Positions 54,520 to 62,299 of a stretch of 64,000 bases of DNA are shown here, piece after piece (the first letter of the stretch is position 1; every line of letters begins with the position of its first letter). The position numbers and the translations under genes were made by a program. Source of the DNA: Pseudomonas sp. R5(2019). GTDB lineage: Bacteria; Pseudomonadota; Gammaproteobacteria; Pseudomonadales; Pseudomonadaceae. The stretch is taken from positions 1 through 64,000 of the forward strand of contig NZ_JAAAMT010000018.1 of the NCBI RefSeq assembly GCF_009905435.1, read 5' to 3'. The notes under the pieces were generated by a model. It was not told where the DNA came from. It was given only the letters and a program-made list of their open reading frames with translations, and did no database searches.

Positions 54520-55011
54520 ATGAGCGAGCAAGTATTGCCCCCGCATCCATTTGAACCCCGCTTCGAGTTTGCTTTCACCGTCAGTATCAATCTGAGCAAG
54601 GGCCGCTATCTGCGGCCAGGCAATATGGGCGCAGAGCGAGCAGCGGTGTACGTGGAGTCAGGAACCTTCGAGGGGCCGAGCATCCGCGGGACAGTCGTCC
54701 CCTTCAGCGGGGGCGACTGGCCGCTGGTAAGGCCCAATGGGGTCATCGACTTCGATGCTCGCTATTTGCTCGAGGCTGACGACGGAACCCTGATCTATAT
54801 GCAGAACCGAGGATACCGGTGGTCCAGCCCTGAAGTACTGGCGCGGCTGATGCGCCAGGAACCGGTCGATCACGACGAATACTATATGCGAGTTTCGCCC
54901 AAATTCGATGTGCCGGCAGGCCCGCATGACTGGCTGGATCGCCATGTGTTCGTAGGGGTTGCCGAGAAAACACCTGGGTCCAACCGAATTCACTATTTCA
55001 AAGTGCTTTAA
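54520..55011 (+). CDS. DUF3237 protein (second), candidate decarboxylase
   Basis: A 163-residue DUF3237 protein: SGGDWPLVRPNGVIDFDARY, LLEADDGTLIYMQNRGYR, VPAGPHDWLDRHVFVGVAEK. ATG 54520 follows GAGAGAG; ATG 54496 is an alternative. It shares the LLExDDGTxxYxQNRG core with the member at 25543 but differs at both ends. Two members together would fit a pair of enantiomer-specific decarboxylases as reported for phenylcoumaran catabolism (from memory, PhcF/PhcG). Confidence 0.75.
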   Translation: MSEQVLPPHPFEPRFEFAFTVSINLSKGRYLRPGNMGAERAAVYVESGTFEGPSIRGTVVPFSGGDWPLVRPNGVIDFDARYLLEADDGTLIYMQNRGYRWSSPEVLARLMRQEPVDHDEYYMRVSPKFDVPAGPHDWLDRHVFVGVAEKTPGSNRIHYFKVL

Positions 55012-55094
55012 CGTACTGCGCTGCAGGTTGAACCAGCGGCTTGTAGCGCCTTAATTAGCTTCTTCGCTTTGCTGGAGAATAGGGAAAGTTTGCG

Positions 55095-55703
55095 ATGGGT
55101 AAACGATGTGCCGCAGACAGTGCGATTACCCGGCAAGCGCTCCTGGATGCAGCTCTGGATGTATTTGCCGAGTCAGGATGCGCATTTGCCACCATGGAGA
55201 GGGTGGCAAGCAGGGCAGGAATGAGTCGCGGTGCCATCTACTGGCACTTCAAAGGACGGGCCGCACTGCTCGGTGCACTGCTTGATGAGCGACGATTGCC
55301 AGTTGAGGATCTGAATTGTGCAGGCTTGGATTTGGAAAGTGGTATTGGCCAGTTGCAAGCAGCAGTAGAGGCGACACTCAGCGATCCTCGATCACGTCAG
55401 TTGTGTGAAGTGCTGTTGCATAAAAGCAAGCTTGCGCGTGAAGACCGCATGATCTCGAAACGGCTAGGAGAAGCCCAGTATCGATTGGCCAGGCAGCTCG
55501 AAATCATGTTGGATAATGCTGTTGAAAATAGCCAGTTGATGGCTGATTTTAACATCTCAACGACGATTCACTTTTTCGAAATCTGCTTTACGGGGTTGAT
55601 GTTCGAGTGTCTGCGCAAGCCAGTAGAATGCACGCAGAAAATTGCTTCGGTACTGCTTTGGCTGCGTGCCGCGGTTGAGTCCGGTCAAGAGGTTGTTATT
55701 TAG
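55095..55703 (+). CDS. TetR-family regulator (AcrR-like)
   Basis: A 202-residue TetR protein with SAITRQALLDAALDVFAESG, MERVASRAGMSRGAIYWHF and a GRAALLGALLDERRLP segment, similar in style to AcrR/TtgR efflux regulators. It follows the RND and DUF3237 genes in the same direction, so it probably controls that module. Confidence 0.85.
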   Translation: MGKRCAADSAITRQALLDAALDVFAESGCAFATMERVASRAGMSRGAIYWHFKGRAALLGALLDERRLPVEDLNCAGLDLESGIGQLQAAVEATLSDPRSRQLCEVLLHKSKLAREDRMISKRLGEAQYRLARQLEIMLDNAVENSQLMADFNISTTIHFFEICFTGLMFECLRKPVECTQKIASVLLWLRAAVESGQEVVI

Positions 55704-55761
55704 CGATCTTCGTCAGCTTCGCCGGGGGCATCCCCGCAATGATTTGATCACTCTGTATCGT

Positions 55762-55776
55762 GGGGGCAGAGCCCCC
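55762..55776 (+). terminator. Hairpin after tetR-type gene
   Basis: GGGGGCAGAGCCCCC, a strong stem, followed by GGCTTTAATC; a weak T-run makes it only a possible terminator. Confidence 0.4.
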
Positions 55777-55856
55777 GGCTTTAATCGGACCAACTGTTTC
55801 AAGGTAGATTGACCCCAGCTGTTGTCAGGCAGAGTGGGCTGATCGCTGCGCGGCTC

Positions 55857-56327
55857 CTACCTTTCGCGGATCTTGCCAATCACCTTGTGCAAGGTGCCGC
55901 GAAACTTCTCCAACTCCTTCTCACTCAAGCCGCCGAACACCTGTTCTTCGATCAATTGCATGTCAGCTTGGCACGATTCGACGAGTGCGTGGCCTTCTGC
56001 TGTCAGGCTCATGGACAACAGTCGACGGTTTTCCGGGTTCTCTGCGCGTATGAGCAAACCGCGGGACTCTAGTGCTGTCAGCACCTGCCCCATCGTTTGA
56101 GGGGTGACGTAGAAACGCCGAGATAAATCAGCTGACGACAGGCCTGAATGGCGAGCAACCACTGCCAGCAGGGTGAACTGCAGCGACGTGATGTTTTTTT
56201 CTTTAAGGGCGGGCTCGATCCACAACGCTCGCAAGGCATGGAAGGCCTGGGCCATTATGTACATGGTGGTTTGCGTGGACGGGTGTTTGGCTTTGACGGT
56301 TGTTTCGGACTCAACGGATATGTTCAT
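55857..56327 (-). CDS. MarR-family regulator, candidate regulator of the aromatic block
   Basis: A 156-residue MarR protein with the winged helix LTSLQFTLLAVVARHSGLSSADLSR, TPQTMGQVLTALESRGLLIR and the wing NPENRRLLSMSLTAEG. ATG 56327 was chosen; upstream codons show no similarity. Its promoter holds TAAGAATGATTTCTA (56347-56361), identical to 15 bases in the ALDH/ech control region. MarR proteins control ferulate genes in other genera (FerR, FerC), so this is the best candidate for the CTTATATAAG regulon. Confidence 0.85.
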   Translation of the reverse strand: MNISVESETTVKAKHPSTQTTMYIMAQAFHALRALWIEPALKEKNITSLQFTLLAVVARHSGLSSADLSRRFYVTPQTMGQVLTALESRGLLIRAENPENRRLLSMSLTAEGHALVESCQADMQLIEEQVFGGLSEKELEKFRGTLHKVIGKIRER

Positions 56328-56339
56328 AGGGTTGCCGTT

Positions 56340-56385
56340 AACGCTATAAGAATGATTTCTATAAGGTAGCATTATATAGAGGCGG
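56340..56385. promoter_or_regulatory. MarR gene control region
   Basis: CTATAAG-aatgattt-CTATAAGG direct repeat followed by TTATATAG. TAAGAATGATTTCTA at 56347-56361 is identical to 22309-22323. Probable autoregulation site. Confidence 0.55.
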
Positions 56386-56501
56386 GCTCCAGATCGTTTC
56401 AGAGTGAGATCGACAAGATTCACCTCGGCCGCTTACGTTACGCTATGATCAGCGATTAGCTTGACCTCCGTAATGAACCCTTTACCTTGGCTCTTTCAAG
56501 C

Positions 56502-57482
56502 ATGACAAATCAGAAACACGTGGATCCGAACCTGGAGGCTCTCGGCCACCTTTACGCGCGAATCCCATTTCTCGTGCAGCGGCTGGATCAGGTTACCGCT
56601 GCGTTGTTTGCCCTTCATCACGGGCAGCGTAGCACACCTACCCAGTTCCACTCGTTGGCTGTTCTACAGTCACGCGGCCCCATGATGCAGGTCGAGTTGG
56701 CAAGGCTGATGGGAGCGGACAAGTCAACTATCAGCTTGGTCGTTGCGAACCTTTTAAAACATCAATTGATAGCGCGCGCGGTAGATGAGGATGACAGGCG
56801 CAGAAAGCTTGTCTCGCTAACAGAGAAAGGGAAGGAGTTCTTACATGCGGGACACGAGAGTCTAGAGAACGCTGAACGCGCTCTAATGGCTCCTCTTTCA
56901 GAGAGGCAGTGGGAGCAGCTCTCTTTCCTGTTGAATAAGTTGGCCCCCCAAGCGCCGACCTCCGAGCCTCTATCTTGGGTGCACAACCGGCCAACCTGGC
57001 TTGCCCACCGCTGCCTGCAGTCCATCGAGTCAAGGTTATCAGGTGAAACCGGGCTGTTTGGGCTGACCCTGCGCCAGTACGCAGTGCTGTACATCGTTTT
57101 CTGTCATCCAGGCATCAGCGAATCACAAGCAAGGCGATTTTTGGGTTACGAGACGTCCAATATCACTCTGGTCGCAAATATCTTGGCCGATAAAGCGATG
57201 ATTGAAAGGGGGCAGACGGCTCGTTTTTCTCGGAAATGCTATCGCGCTAGCACGTTAGGAGGGGATGTGCTTCGTACAATTGAGCCTCGACTCCGAGCGA
57301 TAGAATTTGAATGGCTATCAGGAATGAGCGAGGAGGAAAAATGCACACTGATCGAATTACTTTGCCAACTTGTGGTGGCGCACGCGGATAAGGTCAAGGC
57401 ACCTATTGAACCGCTGGAAGATGTATCGCGAATCCCCACCTGGCCGGTCAGCTGTATCCGTAGTTCCACTTTCATTGAATGA
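56502..57482 (+). CDS. Tandem-MarR protein (two winged-helix domains in one chain)
   Basis: A 326-residue protein, twice the usual MarR size. First domain about 25-125: TPTQFHSLAVLQSRGPMMQV, DKSTISLVVANLLKHQLIAR and the wing DEDDRRRKLVSLTEKG. Second domain about 155-260: TLRQYAVLYIVFCHPGISES, ETSNITLVANILADKAMIER, with a degenerate wing (RFSRKCYRAST). It resembles a covalent MarR dimer with one normal and one altered wing. It is divergent from the single MarR gene and convergent with the flavin reductase gene. Confidence 0.8.
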   Translation: MTNQKHVDPNLEALGHLYARIPFLVQRLDQVTAALFALHHGQRSTPTQFHSLAVLQSRGPMMQVELARLMGADKSTISLVVANLLKHQLIARAVDEDDRRRKLVSLTEKGKEFLHAGHESLENAERALMAPLSERQWEQLSFLLNKLAPQAPTSEPLSWVHNRPTWLAHRCLQSIESRLSGETGLFGLTLRQYAVLYIVFCHPGISESQARRFLGYETSNITLVANILADKAMIERGQTARFSRKCYRASTLGGDVLRTIEPRLRAIEFEWLSGMSEEEKCTLIELLCQLVVAHADKVKAPIEPLEDVSRIPTWPVSCIRSSTFIE

Positions 57483-57630
57483 TCATCAGTTCCGCCCCTG
57501 ATATGTTCGTCGCTACGCGCTGCACCAGCAATCCCGAGCCCATACTCATGAGAACGTATAGGCTGCTCTAGACAACGATGGAGCGCCCGCTGGCCTGATT
57601 TAACCAGATCGGGCGTATAGAACACCTATT

Positions 57631-58125
57631 TCACGCGGATTTTGCAATATTAAAACGACCGTACTGCCCGTCTCCGTACAGTAGGCATTCCGATCGCTCT
57701 TGCGACAACAAAATCTCTTTAATACTGCCAAGAAATATAGTGTGCGTACCGACATCAATGACCTGCGCCGTCTCGCAGTCGAAACAAGCTTCTGCCGTCA
57801 AAAGTACCGGTGCTCCAGTGGCTAATTCCCCCCAGTCTCCGTCCTGAAAGCGCTCATCGGCACTCAATCGGCCAGCAAAACGGGTGGCGATTGAATTGTC
57901 GCGCGTCCCTAACAGGTTGACCGCAAACCGCCCACTTTTCAAAAATGAATCGTAAGATCCATTGCTGCGATTCATACAGCACAACAGCATAGGAGGATCG
58001 GCGGTTACCGAGCAAACGGCAGTCGCGGTAATTCCATACCGTACACCCATCAGGTCTTGGGTTGTGATAATGCAGACACTTGCGGCGAGCCGCCGCATTC
58101 CTTCCTTAAATATTTCCGGCTGCAT
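57631..58125 (-). CDS. Flavin reductase (HpaC-like) of two-component monooxygenase
   Basis: A 164-residue flavin-reductase-domain protein: FKEGMRRLAASVCIITTQ, GITATAVCSVTADPPMLLCC, FAVNLLG. Supplies FADH2 or FMNH2 to the HpaB-like hydroxylase, which lies upstream in the same direction. Start 58125 follows GGAGGGGGCC. The C-terminus (GRFNIAKSA) is complete. Confidence 0.85.
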   Translation of the reverse strand: MQPEIFKEGMRRLAASVCIITTQDLMGVRYGITATAVCSVTADPPMLLCCMNRSNGSYDSFLKSGRFAVNLLGTRDNSIATRFAGRLSADERFQDGDWGELATGAPVLLTAEACFDCETAQVIDVGTHTIFLGSIKEILLSQERSECLLYGDGQYGRFNIAKSA

Positions 58126-58199
58126 GGCCCCCTCCGTTATTGTTTTTTGAGCAGACGCTCAACCACTGATTTTTTCGTCGCCCGAAGAGGGTCTGGAAA

Positions 58200-58222
58200 A
58201 CCCGCACATGAAAAATGCGGGT
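58200..58222 (-). terminator. Hairpin between hydroxylase and flavin reductase genes
   Basis: ACCCGCA and TGCGGGT, 7-base stem, followed on the minus strand by TTTTCC. Its place between the HpaB-like and HpaC-like genes suggests partial termination that would keep reductase levels below the oxygenase. Confidence 0.45.
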
Positions 58223-58270
58223 CAATAACCAGGTCACTTGTGGGCCTGCAATTTCGTGAAAAAGGGATTT

Positions 58271-59731
58271 TCAGAGGAGCCCTGGTTTGCGAGGCACGGG
58301 TTCGCTCAAGAAACGAGCGACCAGAGCACGGGCTCTCTCTTTATTCGCAACGCGTTGGCTAACTTCGAAAGCGCGTGGCGAGGAACCTAAATAGAATCGC
58401 TCGTAGAGATCGCCGCGGCTTGCCAGGGCTGATCCAGCGAAGTCCCATGCCAAACGACACAAGCGGGTACGCAGCTCCACATCCACATCACCTGCTCCCC
58501 GCAGATACTTGTTCAGCACCGGCCGGAGTTCCGAATTTTCCAGCATCGACAAGGTAGGAGTGGTCAACAGGTGGTGCGAACCCACCTGGCGAATAATCTC
58601 ACTCACTCGCGGCATCCAGATCGGCATCATTGCCTGCAAAGGTTGGAGCAACTCTCGATTCGGTAGTACCAATCCGTTGCCATAGTCCATGGCTTGTTCT
58701 TCCGCCGCGACCAAGGCGGCCCGAGTCAGCGATGCGTAGCTCCAGATTTCCCCCAATAATTGCGCAGTGCGGGGCGAGCTATCGCCAACCGCTTCGGCCA
58801 TAGCAGTGGCGATCCCCCAAGCAAACTCAAGCTTCGTCTGGGCTCGAATAAAGGTCTGTTGAAAAACGTTTGCCGCCCATGTGCGCCGGGTGACCTGGTT
58901 GTGTACAGAGACGTTCCCGTCGATAAAAATCCGCTCCCTGGGCACTTCTACGTTGTCAAACACAACAAAGGCGTCCTGCTCATCAAAGCGAGCTGAAAAC
59001 GGCTGATCAAAGATATTGTTTGCAGTTGTATAGCTGTCGCGGCAGAAGAACTTCAGCCCCGGCGTATTGATAGGGATAGCGAAGGAGAGTGCGAATCGCT
59101 GGCCATCCTCTGAAACCGGGGTGGGAGAATAGACAAGGAGTTCGTCTGCAAAAGGTGCAAGCGTGGCCAGCACTCGTGCTCCCCGGACCAGGATTCCCTG
59201 CTCAGTGTCCTCGACCTTCTGCAGACAGACTTGGGCGTTGTCGCCGCTGTTAGGATGCTGTGATTTGTCGGCCGTGGCATTCAGCAGCGCGTGTGTCAGC
59301 AACAAATCATTACGTCGCAGGTGCTTTTGATATTCCACCAGCCGTTCTGCACCCGCTTCGTTACCATTCTTCGCCCATTCAACGTAATCACCTGCAAACC
59401 CAGCAACGGTGACATTTTTGTAGCACGGTGTTCTTCCCAATACACCGACAGTTTTCTCGGCGACGCGTTGTATGCAGCGATGGCGATTCTGCAGATCCTC
59501 TTTCGAGCGAGGAATGACATGGGTTATGTTGATCATTTCTCCGGTTTCAGGGTCAACCGTAAGACAATCCTCCGCTGCTTCATGCTGGAGGTCATAGATA
59601 TCGGCCAAAACGTGAGCTGTAGCACTGAGTTGAGGATGTTCCGTGACATCTTCAACGCGCTGGTCCCCCATCCAAACCTCGCGCTCGCATTTCATGCCTT
59701 TTAAAAGTTCTGCCCCAGTTCGTGCTGTCAT
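58271..59731 (-). CDS. HpaB-family FADH2-dependent phenol hydroxylase
   Basis: A 486-residue protein of the 4-hydroxyphenylacetate 3-monooxygenase oxygenase family (also PvcC and coumarate 3-hydroxylase types). It starts MTARTGAELLKGMKCEREVW; AGDYVEWAKNG, HALLNATADKSQ and FDNVEVPRERIFIDGNV follow. It ortho-hydroxylates a phenol using reduced flavin from the neighbour at 57631. TetR lies 13 bases upstream and a carotenoid oxygenase further on, so a 4-hydroxystilbene or cinnamate substrate is plausible (inference). The frame extends upstream to 59791 without similarity. Confidence 0.85.
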   Translation of the reverse strand: MTARTGAELLKGMKCEREVWMGDQRVEDVTEHPQLSATAHVLADIYDLQHEAAEDCLTVDPETGEMINITHVIPRSKEDLQNRHRCIQRVAEKTVGVLGRTPCYKNVTVAGFAGDYVEWAKNGNEAGAERLVEYQKHLRRNDLLLTHALLNATADKSQHPNSGDNAQVCLQKVEDTEQGILVRGARVLATLAPFADELLVYSPTPVSEDGQRFALSFAIPINTPGLKFFCRDSYTTANNIFDQPFSARFDEQDAFVVFDNVEVPRERIFIDGNVSVHNQVTRRTWAANVFQQTFIRAQTKLEFAWGIATAMAEAVGDSSPRTAQLLGEIWSYASLTRAALVAAEEQAMDYGNGLVLPNRELLQPLQAMMPIWMPRVSEIIRQVGSHHLLTTPTLSMLENSELRPVLNKYLRGAGDVDVELRTRLCRLAWDFAGSALASRGDLYERFYLGSSPRAFEVSQRVANKERARALVARFLSEPVPRKPGLL

Positions 59732-59744
59732 AATGACCCCTGTT

Positions 59745-60386
59745 TTATACTTGTTTTGGGTTGCTGCCGACCGTAAAGCCACCTGGCTCAAGACCGGAAA
59801 ACAACATATGGATGAATGAGTCGTATTTTGAGTTCATTTCCTGCCGAGCAAGGTTTCCGTTTAGCCAGTCACGCATGACCAGCATGAAAATGCCGAGCAC
59901 CAGTTCCGCCAAATGGTCTGCATTAACGTGATCTGATATTTCTCCTTTTGTCTTGGCTTCATCGATTAACTTTGCGATGCGCTCAATCCAACTGCGAATA
60001 AACCGCTTGAGCTCGACTCGGCAGGCGCCGTCCAGGTAAAGGATCTCTTTCAGAAAGTGGCGGCAGAGCGAAAAGTTTTGTTCATGGTGGTCTGCCACTA
60101 CGTCGAAGATAGTGCGTAACTGTCTCTGCAAACCATCGCTTGGCAACGTTTCAAATCCAGCATTAATGAGCGGCTCGAGCTCCTCTTCGAATACCAGTAG
60201 CAGGAGTTCTTCTTTAGTCTTCGCATAGAGAAACACGGTTCCCGTTGCCACCCCGGCCGAAGCTGCTATATCCCGAAGCCTCGCCATTTCAAACCCTATT
60301 TCTGCGAATGCCTTACGAGCCGCAGCCATGATGGCTGATCGCTTGGCCGTTTTATTGCGCTCTCGGAGTCCGGTTGATAGTTCCAT
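59745..60386 (-). CDS. TetR-family regulator
   Basis: A 213-residue TetR protein: NKTAKRSAIMAAARKAFAEI, ARLRDIAASAGVATGTVFLY. ATG 60386 (MELSTGLRERN) is chosen because the alternative start at 60428 falls inside the palindromic operator. The gene sits 13 bases upstream of the HpaB-like gene, likely one transcript, so the hydroxylase is under its control. Confidence 0.85.
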   Translation of the reverse strand: MELSTGLRERNKTAKRSAIMAAARKAFAEIGFEMARLRDIAASAGVATGTVFLYAKTKEELLLLVFEEELEPLINAGFETLPSDGLQRQLRTIFDVVADHHEQNFSLCRHFLKEILYLDGACRVELKRFIRSWIERIAKLIDEAKTKGEISDHVNADHLAELVLGIFMLVMRDWLNGNLARQEMNSKYDSFIHMLFSGLEPGGFTVGSNPKQV

Positions 60387-60413
60387 TTCGCCATGCACCG
60401 TTGCTGCGTAGAT

Positions 60414-60445
60414 AATGATCTGGATCATAAATGATCCAGATCATT
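60414..60445. promoter_or_regulatory. Perfect 32-base inverted repeat, TetR operator
   Basis: Arms AATGATCTGGATCAT and ATGATCCAGATCATT, 15 bases each, are perfectly complementary with a 2-base (AA) centre, 27 bases upstream of the TetR start. Each arm is itself nearly palindromic (ATGATC/GATCAT), allowing two dimers to bind as in QacR/TetR systems. Confidence 0.85.
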
Positions 60446-60871
60446 TATCAAGGGAAATTTTTGACTGCTGACGTTTTTTGAGGCTTGGCTGCCTTGAACT
60501 TCGGGAACAAATACGCCGAAACCCAAAGACCATGGGCCTTCCCTTGATCGGCGTGATGCGGTTTTTGATGCTCTCAAGCGAGTAACTGGTTCTGGATATC
60601 AATGTAACGCTGAGCAGAAAAGCCTCGGCCTAGCCGAAAGCGCCACTGAGTAGGGGCATGAAGGGGGCTGCAGTCAGGCATTACGAGGTCATCGTATGAC
60701 TGGCTGCATGTTACGTTGCCTGGCGCGGCACTTTTGTACAGGTCCGCGCGATGCGGCCGGCGCGAGAAGGGGAGACTTGACCTGCGTTCCATGGGGGCGC
60801 AGGTCAAGCTTGAACTCAGGTCCGCGATAAGCGTGATCCGTCAATTTACGGGACTGGTAACTCGCTTGCCA
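60446..60871. other. Spacer between TetR operator and carotenoid oxygenase gene
   Basis: About 425 bases. A minus-strand 77-codon frame (60574-60807) ends RFRLGRGFSAQRYIDIQNQL LA and I recognise no family; it could be a small protein or a relic. CGGCCTAGCCG-like short hairpins occur near 60625, and nothing else is supported. Confidence 0.3.
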
Positions 60872-62299
60872 TTAAGGCTCATAGTTCTTGAGTTCATCTT
60901 CCGGGATAAAGCATCCGTGGAACTGGTATGGCATGTTAAAAGGTAGTTTAACGGTTGCCAGAGGCGGTTGCGAAACGTCCCGCCCATCCAGAATCACCAG
61001 ATCGGCGCGGTTTTCTTTTGGGCGGTTGACCACGGTGAGGAGAAATCCATCCCCTTCGGGAGCATCCTTGTGCCGCGGGACGAACAACGGTTCTTGGCTT
61101 GTGGAGTCCGACATGTTGTGGATTTTTACCTCTTTGGTATTCCAGTCCACCTGACCAATGCCGAAGTGAGGCGGATTGCGATAGCCGAAGTAGCCAAAGT
61201 TGTACTTCGACATCGAGAAACGTTCGTCGAGTCTAGGCATGTCACCAAAAGCGCCATCCACGGGACTCAGCGTGATCGCTTGGTCATCTGGTTTGCTCAA
61301 GTCAAAAGATAAACGCGTGATGGTGGTAGTAGCTTCACGTGGATCGCTCCAGGTGCCGTCGACGTTAGGGAAGAAGCAAAAGACATTTCCTGGACTTATA
61401 GCGGCATCGATGTGAACGACATTACCCTCAGTGAAGCCATTCATGATGTGGCTCATCATGACATTAGGGAGCTTAAACCAACGGATGTCGGACACCTTAC
61501 CGTCGCGAGGCATAATACCCCACATCGACGGGAGGCTCGGATCCCACGCATAGAAGGGCCCCCCTGCTTCGATGCGCTTGATATCCGCGGTGAGCGGCAT
61601 AACGGGGAAAATCACGTGATCGCGAGTCACTACCCAGTCGTGGGCGACCCCCGGATAGGGCGTTTTGAAAAACTCTTCTCGTATCAACACACCATTTTTA
61701 TCGAACACGTGAAGCGACATGTCAGTGGTCGGCTCGCCATTTGCAAAGAGGCCAATCGACCACCACTCGCCAGTGACCGGATCAATCTTTGGGTGTGCCG
61801 ACACGCTTTTGCTTTTCAGGTCGCCAGCAAAGTGCTCAACCGGAAGCGTATCCAGCGTGATCGGATTTATTTGGTACGGATGGGAGTCCTCACGTAGAGC
61901 AAACAGACGTTGGTGGTGGGTGAAGGCGAATGTATTGGCGGTATTGTTGCGATTGGTACCCTGGACGGAAGGGTCGTCTGTGAATTTGTTGCGATAGTTA
62001 CCATAGAGGCGACGACGAGCTTCCCGCTCCTTCAGAAGTCTCTCAGTCTTGACGTATCGCATCTTGAAAGAGACGTGGCCATCTTCGAACCGAAACATCG
62101 ACAAGAGGCCATCGCCGTTGATGATGTTGTCATCCTTCAGACTGGGGAACTCCCGGTCGCCACCCACGCGATAGAGGGCTCCGTTTAGCTCCCTGGGGAT
62201 TTCTCCGATGACCTCACATTCAAAGACGTCTGCTTCGAAGCGGACTGATTGCTTGGTGACGCCACCGAAGGATGCAACAGGATAGAAAGTCTCTGGCAT
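60872..62299 (-). CDS. Carotenoid-oxygenase-family protein, second lignostilbene-type enzyme
   Basis: A 475-residue RPE65-family iron oxygenase. The histidine ligands are at 169 (SAHPK), 220 (AHDW), 284 (SHIMNGF) and 461 (FHGCF). Tyr102 (YGNYRNKFTDDPSVQG) is kept, but the phenol-binding lysine seen in LsdA-type enzymes is Arg136 (ALREDSH), so substrate placement probably differs. Length matches isoeugenol monooxygenase (about 478). Lies upstream of the TetR/HpaB/HpaC set in the same direction. It cleaves an aryl C=C bond to aldehydes. Confidence 0.88.
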   Translation of the reverse strand: MPETFYPVASFGGVTKQSVRFEADVFECEVIGEIPRELNGALYRVGGDREFPSLKDDNIINGDGLLSMFRFEDGHVSFKMRYVKTERLLKEREARRRLYGNYRNKFTDDPSVQGTNRNNTANTFAFTHHQRLFALREDSHPYQINPITLDTLPVEHFAGDLKSKSVSAHPKIDPVTGEWWSIGLFANGEPTTDMSLHVFDKNGVLIREEFFKTPYPGVAHDWVVTRDHVIFPVMPLTADIKRIEAGGPFYAWDPSLPSMWGIMPRDGKVSDIRWFKLPNVMMSHIMNGFTEGNVVHIDAAISPGNVFCFFPNVDGTWSDPREATTTITRLSFDLSKPDDQAITLSPVDGAFGDMPRLDERFSMSKYNFGYFGYRNPPHFGIGQVDWNTKEVKIHNMSDSTSQEPLFVPRHKDAPEGDGFLLTVVNRPKENRADLVILDGRDVSQPPLATVKLPFNMPYQFHGCFIPEDELKNYEP

